Shown here: piece by piece, positions 11,097 to 21,941 of the stretch
How positions within the stretch are numbered: the first letter of the stretch is position 1
Layout: each line of letters opens with the position of its first letter
Source: Lepidostoma basale
Lineage: Eukaryota; Arthropoda; Insecta; Trichoptera; Lepidostomatidae
DNA length: 64,000 nt
Reading direction: 5' to 3'
Assembly: GCA_022606425.2 (NCBI GenBank)
Contig: JAHDVF020001350.1
Span: forward strand, 1,550,001 to 1,614,000
Position numbers and translations under genes: made by a program
Notes under the pieces: model-generated
What the model was told of the DNA's origin: nothing
Seen by the model: only the letters and a program-made list of their open reading frames with translations
Database searches by the model: none

Positions 11097-11132
11097 GACA
11101 GCTATTTCGCCAACCGATGTTGGCATCATCAG
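11097..11132 (-). ncRNA. Hammerhead-ribozyme-like motif, family A, left arm
   Basis: Minus strand: CTGATGA, extra T, stem II GCCAAC-ATC-GGTTGGC, GAAA, then TAGCTGTC. Core boxes are intact and only the first base of the AGCT-centred segment deviates from CAGCTGTC. Its mirror partner is at 11167. Confidence 0.45.
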
Positions 11133-11166
11133 GTGTTACAATAAACATAATAATTTATTGTAACAC

Positions 11167-11202
11167 CTGATGATGCCAACATCGGTTGGGGAAACAGCTA
11201 TC
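11167..11202 (+). ncRNA. Hammerhead-ribozyme-like motif, family A, right arm
   Basis: Plus strand: CTGATGA, extra T, GCCAAC-ATC-GGTTGGG stem II with one mismatch at its base, GAAA, CAGCTATC. The terminal UC is kept. Stem I pairing is poor in the immediate flanks. Likely a decaying copy. Confidence 0.42.
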
Positions 11203-11396
11203 GCGACACTCTCAGTGAATAAAAATAAATGGTGATATTATTACGTTGTTTAAAATTTTAACAGTAATACGGTTGAAGTATCATAGTGTTTCGGCCAAAA
11301 CAATGAACTATTTAATATTTTTTATGTTTATTTGGTGCCGTTAATATAATATTTTTTTTTTTGCCATTCCACACATTTTTTCCAGAGTACACTTTC

Positions 11397-11886
11397 TGAG
11401 TACCCATATGTATGGAAGCGAAGCATATAACTGGCAAAAGAAGGATGAAAGTAGAATAAATGTAGTAGAAATAAGATCTTTTATATGAATGTGTTATACT
11501 CTGTGTATAATAGAGTGTCGAATAAAAATATAAGAATTGAATGTGGTGCAAATGATGGTGTTGTGAACAAAATAATGAAAGGATCATTAATATGGTTTTG
11601 ACACATGGAAAGAAAAAATGAATAAAGGATGGTAAAAAAGGATATGTTAACGATGTAAATGGAACTAGAAATAGAGGACGACAGAGGAAAACGTGGCTCG
11701 ATCGAATAAATCAAATCTTAAATGTCGGCCACGTGAGGAGTCAGTGAAATCGACGCGCGTGCATGACACGATGTATGAATGTTGAATAAGCGGGAAAAAT
11801 ATGTCAGGAAATAAAGTGTGGCAGTCCATTCTTTCTACCTACCCCTTCGGGGAGACGGCTTGTTGGTTAGTTAGTTAGTTAGTTAG
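11397..11886 (+). mobile_element. RTE-like LINE 3' end, degenerate
   Basis: Recognisable in order: YGSEAYNWQKKDESRIN, CGANDGV.NKIMKGSL, a broken RGRQRKTW.., the CMNVE region and the TACCCCTTCGGGGAGACGG terminus. The (TTAG)n tail lies at 11868-11886. Several frameshifts and stops make it a pseudogene copy. Confidence 0.75.
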
Positions 11887-12839
11887 AATACTTTCTCTGG
11901 ACTTCTACAACTTTATATCACTTATCAATTTCTGCCATTGACCTCTAGTCACTTTTTTGTATCATCAGATCATCTTGTTTGATGGGAAATGTTAAAAATC
12001 TGCCAATGATTTTTACTTGATACTTTTAATTTTTTTGCTCTCTACCACGAAGGCATTAAAAAATAAATGTTTGTAGTCATAGACAGAAGAAAGAGAGCAT
12101 TTGATTTTAAATGGGTTGCCCAGAGTAAGGCAGTTAGGGAAATAATGAATTACTTTTCTCTGCCTTTAGCTCTATATAAAAACTATTAAAATTTTAATCC
12201 ACAACACAATGTGAAGGCATTCAATAAAGAAATGTAAAACAAAATTGATTACGGACAAAGCGATTTTATTTTAATTATTAAATTTTTTGTTTGCATTATC
12301 GTACGTAGGTACCTACTATAATATATAAGAGAACAAATTGATAAGCAGTTGTTCTGTCACTATAAATTATTTACATAGTCAACTGAACTTAGCAGTACCT
12401 ACCCAGGCGTGTGGTAAAACTTCACACAGGCAACATTATTGTACGTTATATAGACAAAATGTATTGTAAAATACACGCAGCACATTATATTACGGCACAA
12501 TTCATATTATTAAGTGCGAGATTAACCCAGTTTCCCATATATTTCGCTCTATGTGCCTTATTTCAATTACAAAGTCCCAGTTCCATCCCTATGTGATAAT
12601 TCCTCCTAAGGGTTTATATTCTCTCGGATGGGTTGCCTTTAAAGACATTTTCGGGACTATCTTTAGATAGAGGGATTATTTTTATGATTTAAAGTAAGGG
12701 TCCTGTGAAATGCAATTTGGTTTAAATGTGAATAATTCACTTCTCCATTTAAGGCCTATCTCATGAAGGTACCATGAAATAATTATACAAATCCTGTTGG
12801 TATTATAATACATATTATTTTTATACTTGATAACCCTTC

Positions 12840-12925
12840 TTGTGCCGAGCCTTATCTATGGAAGGGAAGCGTGAAACTGGCAAAAGGTGGATAAAAGTAG
12901 AATGAATCAATGCAAATAATTGCGT
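12840..12925 (+). mobile_element. RTE-like LINE short fragment
   Basis: The segment GCCGAGCCTTATCTATGGAAG..AAACTGGCAAAAGG..AAAAGTAGAATGAAT corresponds to the LMYGSEAWNWQKKDESRIN block with frame damage. It abuts the foldback element at 12950. Confidence 0.5.
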
Positions 12926-12997
12926 AGATTTTCACGGTTGGCTGCAATATGTTTGATGTGTTTTTGGGTAACACCGTGTGATAACTCCTTCTCGACT

Positions 12998-13032
12998 GAC
13001 GTTTCGGAGATCGTTGCAGTCTCCATCTTCAG
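12998..13032 (-). ncRNA. Hammerhead-ribozyme-like motif, CG family, left arm
   Basis: Minus strand: CTGAAGA, extra T, stem II GGAGA...TCTCC around a 9-nt loop, GAAA, CG, TC. A distal stem I (CCTTC with GAAGG, across an internal loop) is possible, a layout seen in type I hammerheads. All core bases are canonical apart from the extra T. Confidence 0.5.
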
Positions 13033-13055
13033 ATAATGAAGGGATTATTATTGCC

Positions 13056-13090
13056 CTGAAGATGGAGACTGCAACGATCTCCGAAACGTC
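13056..13090 (+). ncRNA. Hammerhead-ribozyme-like motif, CG family, right arm
   Basis: Plus strand: CTGAAGA, extra T, GGAGA-(ctgcaacga)-TCTCC, GAAA, CG, TC. Upstream TTGCCC and downstream GGTCGA can pair with one mismatch to form stem I. Stem III is only A-CG-U, too short to be stable alone, so a dimeric or co-transcriptional fold would be needed. Confidence 0.5.
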
Positions 13091-13289
13091 GGTCGAGAAG
13101 GAGTTATCACACGGTGTTACCCAAAAACACATCAAACATGAATTAATACAGTTGAAATGAGATCATCAAACAGTATTAAATGCACAGTAGTATGCGCGGG
13201 AGATGCCTATTGGTGGCAATGAGGTTCGCAACCCATCACACCGCGTCTCTCGTGGAGGCGAAAAGAAATGGATGGAGTGCCGCATCGGT

Positions 13290-13372
13290 TAAAGTGTGGC
13301 AGTCCATTCATTCTGCCTACCCTTTCGAGGGGACGGCGTGATGGTTAATTAGTTAGTTAGTTAGTTATAAAT
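13290..13372 (+). mobile_element. RTE-like LINE terminal fragment
   Basis: It carries the family's last ~60 bp (GTGTGGCAGTCCATTCATTC..GGACGGCGTGATGG) plus a TTAG-type tail. A second, more eroded terminus precedes it at about 13240-13285 and a GSLRWF.HMGR fragment follows at 13424-13560. This is a pile-up of 5'-truncated copies. Confidence 0.65.
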
Positions 13373-13651
13373 ATATAAAATATTTGTGTCTTTGACCGAT
13401 TTCGGCAGCTCGCTGGACCGGGGCAGAATAATGAAAGGATCGTTAAGATGGTTCAGACACATGGGAAGATTGAATGACAGATTGGTGAAAAAAGTAAATG
13501 TTAACGGAACTAGAAATAAAGGAATTCCATATAAAACTTGGCACGATTAAATCGTAAATAAAAAAAAAAAAAATTTTTATAAAAATATTTTTTATTTTTC
13601 ATTATTTTCGATTAAATACTTAAAATATATATTTAAAAAATGTTTAAATCA

Positions 13652-14130
13652 ATCAAATATTAAATGTCGGCCCCGCGAGGAGTCTAATAAATCGAGGTGA
13701 GTGCATGAAACGATGTATGAATGTAGATGAATGGAGAGATGTGTATCAAGACAGAACATGTGGCGGTCCACATTTGTGAATTTCGTTGTTTGGTGTTGTG
13801 GTTGGATATTGGTAATGGTGAGATGGGACTTTCTGGGAGGATGTGGTGGGTTGGATTCGACATGAGGACCTGATTACTAAAATTAGGGATGATTGTAGAG
13901 GAGTCAGGGGTGGCCCTGGGCAGGCACCAAGATCTTCGGACCGACGGAAGATGGCAGGAAGTGGCCTTGGGTGGGGTTCGGTTGGTTTGGTCACCGAGCC
14001 GAGTGGAGTAAATTAATTATACCGAGCCTTAGAGGGCTCCCTCCGCTTACCCGAAGCTGTTATAGGCGCAGCGGCGCCTTTCGTCAGCTTCACTCGTGCT
14101 CTCCCTAGGCCCGTCCCCCGTCCATGCGGG
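13652..14130. repeat. Mixed repeat debris with GC-rich segment
   Basis: RTE-like remnants (AATGTCGGCC..GCGAGGAGTC, 13652-13772) run into a G/T-rich stretch and then a GC-rich block (GAGCCTTAGAGGGCTCCCTC..GCGCAGCGGCGCC..CCCGTCC). The 82-codon minus-strand frame at 13746-13994 is low-complexity and resembles no host protein. The GC-rich block is probably 3' UTR of another retroelement. Confidence 0.4.
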
Positions 14131-14548
14131 ACTTACGTTAAAAAAAAATATATATGTATATTTGCAACCAAGGGGGACCCAGACCACATTTAAGCTACGC
14201 TACTCTCTCTCGATGTCCTGCCGTACACACATAGCAATAAAACAGCAAAAGAAAATACACAATTGATACATAAATAACATATGCCGAGTGGGGTAAGGGA
14301 AAGATGTGGCAACGGGGTTGAGGTACAGTAAGCGGTAAGGATGGAGGTAAGAAAGAGAATGGAGTAATTTTTTAATGTTGGCCTTTTGGCCTGTTTCTCA
14401 AGAGGGATTGGGCTCCTGCGAAGTCGATTCTCAGCTGTCGATCCATCTTTTTGGTGGTCTACCCAGGGGTCGTCTACCTTAAAGTTGTCCGTGCTGTATT
14501 ACTTGTAACAAAACTTGTAAACAACTTGTTACAAAAATTTTGTACAGG

Positions 14549-15352
14549 ATGTGTTTTTTAGAGGTATACAATACATATTCAAAATGAAAAAAAAACACAT
14601 TAAAATTATGTTAATATCTATGATATTGGATTTATTTAATAGATAATTTTATGGCATTACTGTTTAAATATTATTTCGGCCATATGAGCGCCACGGCTAG
14701 CTCGAATGAAGCGCAATTGTGAAGTACAATTTTTGACAATTGTCGTCCTTGTGGATGCGTATTATCCATTAGAGCATGGGTTTCCAAAATTTTCTGGGCC
14801 ACCGCCCCCTTTACAAGAAAAATAAACATTCAACGCCCCCCTCCCATAAAAGTTATATCAAATATTTAGAAACACATAGTTGAATTTTAAAATATTATTA
14901 AATCTTTAATGTATCTGAAAACGACATACGAGTATGCTTTATTAGTACCTACGTGATTAGCGTGTTTTATGTCTTTTTAGACTATATTTTTTTATCTGCC
15001 CACGCTCTCTATTTTTTCTGGGTCTTCTACTGCCCCCCTGAAAGTCTCAAACGCCCACAAGGGGGCGTTATCGCCCACTTTGAGAACCTAGGTACTAGAG
15101 TGTACGTGGTGCGAAAACGGTCTTCCGAATAACTTGCTCGGATGGACGATTATGTCGACCGTAAGATGGACGTAGTGAACGATAAGTTTGACGAACCGAA
15201 CCATGATTTTCAAAATAAATTTGCACATTTATCAGTCTATTAATGGTAAAATAGCAAAACGTATTGACTACAAATCAACTGTCAACTGTCAAATTGACAG
15301 CCTGTAGAGACAATATTACCAGTTTAAAAACTAAACCTCTAAAAAAGACACC
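14549..15352. mobile_element. Palindromic TIR element, copy 1, interrupted by hAT
   Basis: It shares both its internal region (CCATATGAGCGCCACGG, CTAGCTCGAATGAAGCG) and its end (GACTACAAATCAACTGTC, AACTAAACCTCTAAAAAAG) with the better preserved copy at 29410-29942. A hAT-like element at 14775-15092 splits it. No coding frame. Confidence 0.6.
14775..15092. mobile_element. Non-autonomous hAT-like element
   Basis: The ends CATGGGTTTCCAAAA and, on the other strand, CCTAGGTTCTCAAAG flank GC-rich subterminal tracts (CCACCGCCCCC, GGGGGCGTTATCGCCC). The 8-bp flanks CATTAGAG and TACTAGAG match at six positions, a decayed target-site duplication. The body is 318 bp and non-coding. Confidence 0.65.
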
Positions 15353-15865
15353 CTATATTTTCTTTTTTACTGTATTGTGACCATTCCGTGTAAAGTTAAG
15401 TAAAAAAGTCAAGGAAATAACCGCTGGCGTCTCGTAATATTTCTGTAGAAGGAAGTTTTTTTATAAAAATCGTAGTATTGTCACAAAAAATGGGCAGTAA
15501 GGTCGTAGACCTAGAAAAATAATATTTGAAAATAGTTACATAGAAATTGTGGTGTTAACAACTATGTTAATTTGTGTTTCTTATAAAGATGTTTTATATA
15601 TTGAAGTCAAGGTATATAGAATAATATCTATATACCTTGTATTGAAGTGGTGTCTGTTTCCTTTAATTGGTAAGCCTATTGTTGATCTTGTTGGAATATA
15701 TTATTATTTTATTGTTTTTTTTTCAGCTTTATTTGTTTAATTATCTTCTTCTGTTTCAACTTCCTGTAGATTTAAGAATCTGTTATTAGTAGATTATTTC
15801 TCTCTGGTGGTATTCCATTTAGAACCATGTATGGAATTAATTTTCTGGACATGTTGGTATTACCG
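15353..15865. other. No gene seen
   Basis: AT-rich sequence. The 63-codon open frame at 15549-15740 is hydrophobic but AT-driven, with no family resemblance and no splice context. Confidence 0.4.
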
Positions 15866-15869
15866 TCGA

Positions 15870-16065
15870 CGTTATCGTCCCCATCTGATAACACTTTAAA
15901 CCTCACAGACCTATCGGATTTTGATGTTCCTGACATGATCACGCAGAGTCTTCAGCAATAGTACGTTGCGTTCTCATTTCCATTGTCCTCAGCATACTTG
16001 GTCTTGATAGTGTTTGGCTTCGCCTCAATGCCATATGTGAGGATAGGTCGCGCATGGGTCTTTCA
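15870..16065 (-). mobile_element. LINE ORF2 fragment (RPILTYGIEA lineage)
   Basis: The minus strand reads RPILTYGIEAKPNTIKTKY, the tyrosine-glycine block downstream of the RT domain in insect non-LTR elements. The remainder is too eroded to follow. Confidence 0.55.
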
Positions 16066-16614
16066 AATATAGTTACGGTTTTAATTATACTAAACTCAAG
16101 TGTATATAATCATTAAAATGATTTTTTTTTTAAAATTATTAATCTTAAAAAAGGTTGTATTCTGAAGTAAGTTAAATTCATAATCGAATCCACGATTCCT
16201 TGTTTAGAAGCCAATCACTTTATCTGGCAAAAATTTAAGGGGGCCAACGCTAGATTTGTGCTGTGGCGTCATCGAAGAAAAATATGTAGAAATATTTTTT
16301 TCAGTTGTAAATATCTAGTTTAATTATATTTGTTAAAGTGGGTTGTTGATCCATCCATTGCGGCATATATCACGCTAAGTACCATAACTTGGCTGGAGTT
16401 AAGTGCAACGAGGAGTCGTTTTATGTTTTTAACTTTATGGATGCTTTTAGCCAAAGATAACATCATCTGAACACCAGTAAAGGTTATGTTCTCTTTTCAA
16501 ATAAGTATCTACGAGTACTTACGATTATTTCTCACTTTTTGACCTGAAACTGTTTCTTCTATATACGCCATACTTTGTGTTGTTATGATGATTTATTTAT
16601 CTTTTTTTTCTTTT

Positions 16615-16862
16615 TTATGTACTTTGTATATACAACACTTAAATTAAAAAAATAAAATTACATAGACATGTTTCGGACAACCAGTCCTTCTTCAGTGATA
16701 AAAAATAAATCTTTACAATATCTGTAAGATCATGTAAACAATTTTATAATATTTTTTAAATGTATCTTTATATGTATCAATGAAGAGGGACTGGTTGTCC
16801 GAAACATGTCTATGTATTTAAAAAAATATGTAAGTGTTGTATATACAAAGTATATAAAAAAA
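16615..16862. repeat. Foldback element, CATG family
   Basis: The left arm runs from TATGTACTTTGTATATACAA to the core at 16695. The right arm runs from 16780 back to TTGTATATACAAAGTATATA. Each arm contains CATAGACATGTTTCGGACAA or its complement. The same arms occur at 48417-48590. Confidence 0.8.
16665..16695 (-). ncRNA. Hammerhead-ribozyme-like motif, CATG family
   Basis: Minus strand: CTGAAGA, extra A, GGAC-TGGTT-GTCC stem II, GAAA, CATG, TC. The core is canonical. The right-arm partner (16780-16810) has ATGAAGA and an extra G, so one core base is lost there. Flanking stem I is weak. Confidence 0.45.
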
Positions 16863-17520
16863 AATCTAATTTTGATAGCATTATTTGAATCAAGTGAAAT
16901 CCAGATTTATACAGGTATTAAAACAAAATATACGATTAATTTGTTAAATAACACTGATAATTTTATTTAAAAAAAAAAAAAACTAAATGACTGATGATAG
17001 TATAAAAATCAAAATAAAGTGGTGTAAAAACCAATGTAATATTAATGTTTAAATTTAACGAATTTTGCTATGAATTAAAACACTGTTTTTATCCATTTTT
17101 GATTCATAAAATTATTAACACACAGGAATTTTAACATACAGGGTAATTGGCTATTGAAGCAATTCCTTCTAGAAGGTTATATGAGAGGTTATTAACGATG
17201 AATTATGTCATGTAAGCCACCAAGCAAAAGTTAACCGTTTGTGGGATAAAATATATTTATTTTTTAATTTATCGAGGTTACAAGTTTTAAAAACTAAGAA
17301 AATAAAAGCTGTAACTTTATCTTTTTTCTTAGACAAAGTTGTCAAAGTTGACAAATAAAAATAATTCAGTTTTAAAAAAAAATTTAAAAGACCCGACCTC
17401 GAAAAATTAAAAAAAAACTTTCAATTATTTTATCTCAAAAATGGTTATGGTTGATGTAATTCATCGGTAATAACATCCCCTACAACCTCCTAGAATGAAT
17501 AGAATCAATAACCAATAACC

Positions 17521-17966
17521 CAGTCAATACAAATGCCGGTGATGACTTATGGGATGGAGACTATGACCCTTACCAAGAGAAATGTAGAGAGATTAAGAGT
17601 CACGCAGCGTTCCATGGAAAAACATATGCTCGGCGTCAGTCTCCGAGATAAAATCAGAAATGAGGAGATTAGACGCCGAACAAAAATAACGGACATCATG
17701 GAACAACTAGCGAGACTGAAGTGGCAATGGGCGGGTCATGTGGCGAGAAAAAGTGAGGATAGATGGACCCGGAAAATAATAACGTGGAGACCATGGAAAA
17801 ATAGGAGAAGCGCCGGCAGTCCGTAAAAAAGGTGGGCCGACGACAGTGCTGCCGTGGGGGGGGGGGGGAAAATGTGTCTGAAACTGGCAGAAAATAGAGA
17901 CGAGTGGAAAGGAAGGGAAGAGGCCTATGTCCAGCAGTGGACCGATGGGGGCTGACGAAGAAGAAA
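17521..17966 (+). mobile_element. LINE ORF2 C-terminal fragment (LRDKIRNEEIRRRT lineage)
   Basis: A 97-codon frame contains MPVMTYGMETMTLTK, RVTQRSMEKHMLGVSL, RIRNEEIRRRT-like and LKWQWAGHVAR, followed by WRPWKNRRSAG. This is an insect endonuclease/RT-type LINE C-terminus. It frameshifts near 17826 at a G-run but the WTDDGA-like terminus remains. The 3' tail is GAAGAAGAAAAAGAAGA. Confidence 0.75.
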
Positions 17967-18088
17967 AAGAAGATAAGATACAAATGAGAACGCCTGTTTT
18001 CTAGAGTCGTAAAATAAATAAAAATCTTTAAATTATTTTATCTCAAAAACGGCTATTTTTTAATTTTTTTTATTATTTTATTTTATTT

Positions 18089-18311
18089 ACAACAGGTCAT
18101 TTGAACCCAATTACTGTATATAATTTATTTGAGCTATTTATTGATTCTTATGACATGTCATATGTAGCCAATCTATCGCCATTTTATTGTCACGTGAATT
18201 CCACACCAGACCAAAGACAGTGTGACAATCACACTGCCATCGCCGGGAATCGAACCCGGGACCTTCGGAATGGAAGTCAGAGCTCTTACCACTCTGCCAT
18301 GAAGGTCGATG
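18089..18311 (-). mobile_element. tRNA-derived SINE, copy 1
   Basis: On the minus strand it starts with a tRNA-like head carrying an A box (TGGCAGAGTGG) and a B box (GGTTCGATTCC). A unique body (GTGTGATTGTCACACTGTC, CACGTGACAATAAAATGG) follows, ending near AATTGGGTTC. Five copies lie in the window, so this is a SINE and not a tRNA gene. Confidence 0.85.
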
Positions 18312-18319
18312 ATTGAAAT

Positions 18320-19335
18320 AACACAATTAATCCGCTATAACCTCCCCTACAACCCCCTTGAAGGAATAGGATCAATTACTAAATTACTCTGTATGTTAAA
18401 CATGTTTTTAATGTGACATTTTAAATACAACACATATTGTATTGATCGCCCAATTCAAATTTCTTTGCATTACATTGTGCCCTTGATGTCTGAAGAAAAA
18501 TGTTTTTCTTGTTTCTAATTTATTGTTTTTCTTGTTTGTTCACAGATAGCAGATAATTCAGCGTACCAAGCAGAAGTGTTGTAAATTTTTATCATAGTAT
18601 TATAATTCATATCATGAATCTTACGAAATAAACAAGCAACATCGTTAGTTCGTACTTTATACGCGGGTTCGAAGCAAGACGTTTTTGTACAGATTTTTTT
18701 CGTCAAACAAATTCAATTAGAATTACGATTAAATACAGAAATACGTCGTCTTTATAGCAGAGTTTTACATACACAGAATTTACCCGGCGTGAAATTCTTT
18801 GCATTCAAAAAGTTTTTTTGAATACCTTCAAACGGTTCGAGAATGTTTTTAGCTCAGATCAGATCAGACCTTTTTAGAACGTAATTTTAAATTCCGTTCT
18901 CAAAGCAAATTCATTCGAAAAATTCGTTTACATCCGTGACACACATGTGACATGTTATTTAATATTGCTCGAGAAGTATACTGAAGTTCGTTATTCTTTT
19001 TTCAAATTTAAAAGCTGGTTTTTAATGAGTTTTATTTGGTTTATGCCTCGTGACATATTTTGCCCTATGAGGGTATAAATGCGACATTTGACTGATCTTT
19101 TCAAAATTCTCATCGAAATTCTACGCTTTATTTTTAATATTAACGACAATATATCGAATATAACATTACGTTAACGTCTTTTGTGGTTCAAATAATATTA
19201 TTTTTAAAGTTAAATCTAATAAATTTCATATATAATTATTTTAATGATTTGACAAAGGTATTTGTTAAATTATAAGAAATTTTGATATAAAATAAATGTC
19301 ATGTTTCTCATATTCTGTATATATATAATTATGAT
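18320..19335. other. No gene seen
   Basis: AT-rich, mostly unique sequence. A 63-codon minus-strand frame at 18515-18706 has no recognisable features. I see no repeats or exons I can support. Confidence 0.4.
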
Positions 19336-19339
19336 ATAT

Positions 19340-19960
19340 CTTCTTCTTTGCTAGCGTTCTTCCCTCCACTGCTGGATATAGGCCTCTTCCAATTTCTTCC
19401 ACTCGTCTCTATCCTGCCCCTTTTGTATCCAAGATATTTCAACCCTTTTGATAATAGGTATCATCGGTCCATCTCATCGGTGGCTTTCCGACACTTCGTC
19501 TATTTTTCCATGGTCTCCAACTGAGTATCCTGGGTGCCCATCTGTTGCCACCCTGTCTAGCCAAGTGTCCAGCCCATTGCCATTTCAATTTTGCCACTCG
19601 GTCCATGACGTCACCAACCCTGGTGCAGCGTCTGATTTTTTTCATTTCTTATGCGGTCATGCAAGCTCACACTAAGTATCTGTCTTTCCATGGACCTCTG
19701 TGTACACTTGAGCCTATGGACACTTTTTGCTGTAAGAGTTGTCGTCTCTAGTCCGTATGTCATCATGGGCAGTATACACATATCGTAGACCTTTCTTTTG
19801 AGACAAACCGGTATTTCAACATTTTCAAAGACATGTCTCAGTTTACCAAAGGCAGCCCAACTCAGTCTCACTCTTCGGGGTAGCTCTGCAGTTTGATTCT
19901 CTTTTCCGAGTCTGATTTTATGACCGAGATACACATACTCTTTCACACTTTCTATCTTAT
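19340..19960 (-). mobile_element. LINE ORF2 C-terminal fragment (same lineage as 17521)
   Basis: On the minus strand two overlapping frames give EYVYLGHKI, LPMMTYGLETTTL, TQRSMERQILSVSL, then after a frame change RVGDVMDRVAKLKWQWAGH and WRPWKNRRSVGKPP. The order matches the 17521 copy and extends further 5'. The frameshift near 19620-19640 makes it a pseudogene. The (GAA)n-type 3' tail is at 19340-19352. Confidence 0.75.
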
Positions 19961-19989
19961 TTCCCCTCTATAATAATGTTTTTATTTGT

Positions 19990-21140
19990 TGGACTTAGTA
20001 TCTTTGTTTTATCAATATTCATTTCAAGTCATATTTTATTGGATGCAATGTGTAGTTCTCTGTATATATAAATCATATAATATGATTTGCTAATGTCACG
20101 TCAGTTGTCATGAGTGTCATAATGGATTTGTTTATATGCATAGTAAATAGCGATAAATTATTATTATGATGACGATTCTGCAACGAACTGAATAAATATG
20201 TATACTGCAAATCTTTCGACATTAAGTTGTTTGAAATAGCATCCATTGTAGTAAAATAGAATCAAACAAATGAATATAACAATATCATTTTAGTTCCCTC
20301 TCTGAATTACAAAAATTTTGTAATGCAATATTTTTCTTTTAATTCTTTATCTCAATATATGTTACTTTGAAAACCCAAATTCAATGTAGATGAGTATATC
20401 AAACCTTAAATGATAAGAGCAGTTATTGTGTACTAATAGTTATAGAAGGCAACATAAAATCAATCGCGCGTTTCACATGTTGTGTATGAAACAATTCCAG
20501 AATCCGTATGTAACTTTATACAGAAATCAAAGTACAAACCATCCGAGTTTAGAAGCTAGTTCTTACGTAGTTCTGACAGCAGGGCTGTATTATAATACTC
20601 GAGCAGACGGTTTGCAACTTAAGATATAGCTTTCTCTTTAAAAGTACTTCTTAAGTTGATGTCGAATAAAGTAGAATGTAGAGTTGCGGATTTTATCTTT
20701 GGAATATAAGTAGATTTCCAATCTTATTCTGACAGTCTAAACCTACGGTATTTTAAAATAGGAGTAGGTAATCAAATATGCGGCGAAGGTTGCTTAACCC
20801 TTAATTCGGTACCTATTTAGCAAAAGGTCACAACTGCTTTTTTATGAATTTTACAGGAGAGCAAAAATAAGATTTTTACATTATTTTGATTATTTATAAA
20901 AATGTTATTTTTGATCCAAATTGCTTACTTCAAATGTCAATTTACGTAGCATAGCGTTATCTACAAGATGTATTAGTAACTAAATTTAAAAAAATATGTA
21001 TATATATATATTTAATAAAATAGGGGTTGAATGCAAATGTACATAAAAAAAAATACATAAAAAAAAGTAATAAAAAAGTACAGCTCTAACATTTTGTCAA
21101 AACATAAAGTATGCAAAAATAATACTGATGGTATATTTAA
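19990..21140. other. No gene seen
   Basis: AT-rich sequence between a LINE and a SINE. No open frame, splice pattern or recurring repeat can be supported. Confidence 0.4.
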
Positions 21141-21143
21141 ATT

Positions 21144-21376
21144 GACGACCTTCGTGGCAGAGTGGTAAGAGCTCTAACTTCCATGCCAAAGTCCTGGGTT
21201 CGATTCCCGGCGATGGCAGTGTGATTGTTACACTGTCTTTGGTCTGGTGTAGAATTCACGTGACAATAAAATGGAGATAGATTGGCTACCTATCACATGT
21301 CACGAGAATCAATATAATAGCTAAAAAATAAAAATTGTATACAGTAATTGGGTCCAAAAACGACCTGTTGTGTACA
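21144..21376 (+). mobile_element. tRNA-derived SINE, copy 2 (best oriented on +)
   Basis: A box TGGCAGAGTGG at 21155-21165 and B box GGTTCGATTCC at 21197-21207 sit in a tRNA-like head whose T-arm still folds (CTGGG / CCCGG). The body matches the other four copies and ends near GTGTACAAAAAAAAA. The head keeps an internal RNA polymerase III promoter in sequence. Confidence 0.88.
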
Positions 21377-21639
21377 AAAAAAAAACTCCTTTTCACAAAA
21401 AACGCAGACCTTTTGCCAAATAAGCACCGAATTAATGTTTCATTTTGTTTTGTTTTAGAGTTTGATAAATAAATCCAAGAATATTTAAAGGTTCATATTT
21501 TTGAAAGTGTTCGATAATCGCCGAATAGCTTGGCGCGCCTTTTCGAATTTCGAACAGTGCTGCCGACGTGTGAATTTTTCCGCGCACTTTTTTTGTATCC
21601 GAGTCTCGAAAAAAATCCGCGACGTCTTCTCAGCAGGCG

Positions 21640-21880
21640 ACCGTGTCTCGGCCGGCCGAGCGGCGGCCGGAGGTGTGCTCGTATTTGGTGCTGTGCCCCG
21701 TGGGCCGGGGCATGGTAAGGGGCCGGTGAGGGGGCGGGGCGGCCGTGGCGGGCTTCGGACGCGCGGGGGGCGCGGGGGCAGCGCGCGCCCCCTACCACCA
21801 CCACCACGCGCATCATCAACATCACCACCAGCAGCACCATGCGCTCCAGGCGCACGTCGCGGCCACGCCGCTCAACGCAA
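21640..21880 (+). CDS. GC-rich candidate 5' exon, His-rich, possibly CAMTA
   Basis: This is a CpG-dense island ending in a strong splice donor (GCAA then GTGAGT at 21881). The frame closed upstream by TGA at 21727-21729 reads G/A-rich sequence, then a His/Gln block (HHHHAHHQHHHQQHH) and HVAATPLNA. It leaves one base (A) in the last codon. The CAMTA exon at 45311 starts with two bases (AT), so joining gives an Asn codon followed by GEPIKLPENLE in frame. No in-frame ATG follows the TGA, so the exon start or a further upstream exon is unknown. An ATG directly followed by GTAAGG at 21712-21720 could be another exon end. Assignment to CAMTA is inference from phase, strand and position. Confidence 0.35.
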
Positions 21881-21941
21881 GTGAGTACTAACAACAAAAT
21901 GCCTACCCATGATTTCAACACGAAATGGAATGTACGAGTAT

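Larger units (their letters stand above)
11030..11320. repeat. Foldback element, family A (two inverted arms)
   Basis: Near-perfect arms 11071-11148 and 11153-11230 (TTATTTTTATTCACTGAGAG...CTCTCAGTGAATAAAAATAA) surround an AATTTATT centre. More diverged arm extensions continue outwards to TTAAAATTTTAAC. On the right it ends with the shared module TATCATAGTGTTTCGGCC. Each arm carries one hammerhead-like motif, pointing outwards. Confidence 0.8.
12950..13139. repeat. Foldback element, CG family (CGAAACGTC)
   Basis: Two ~83-bp arms (12950-13032 and 13056-13139) are nearly perfect inverse complements, running from GTTTGATGTGTTTTTGGG to CCCAAAAACACATCAAAC, around a 23-bp spacer. The inner end of each arm carries a complete hammerhead-like core. 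The low divergence between arms suggests recent insertion or gene conversion. Confidence 0.85.

Noticed and set aside
11275..11312. GGCCGAAACAC block as another hammerhead motif (also at 834, 34605 and 44830)
   Set aside because: It has GAAAC but no CUGANGA box or stem II on its 5' side, so only the end module of family A is called.
18240..18311. tRNA gene on the minus strand, also at 21144, 30950 and 57000
   Set aside because: The tRNA-like heads are each fused to the same ~140-bp body and occur five times. The acceptor stem is not maintained. They are SINEs.
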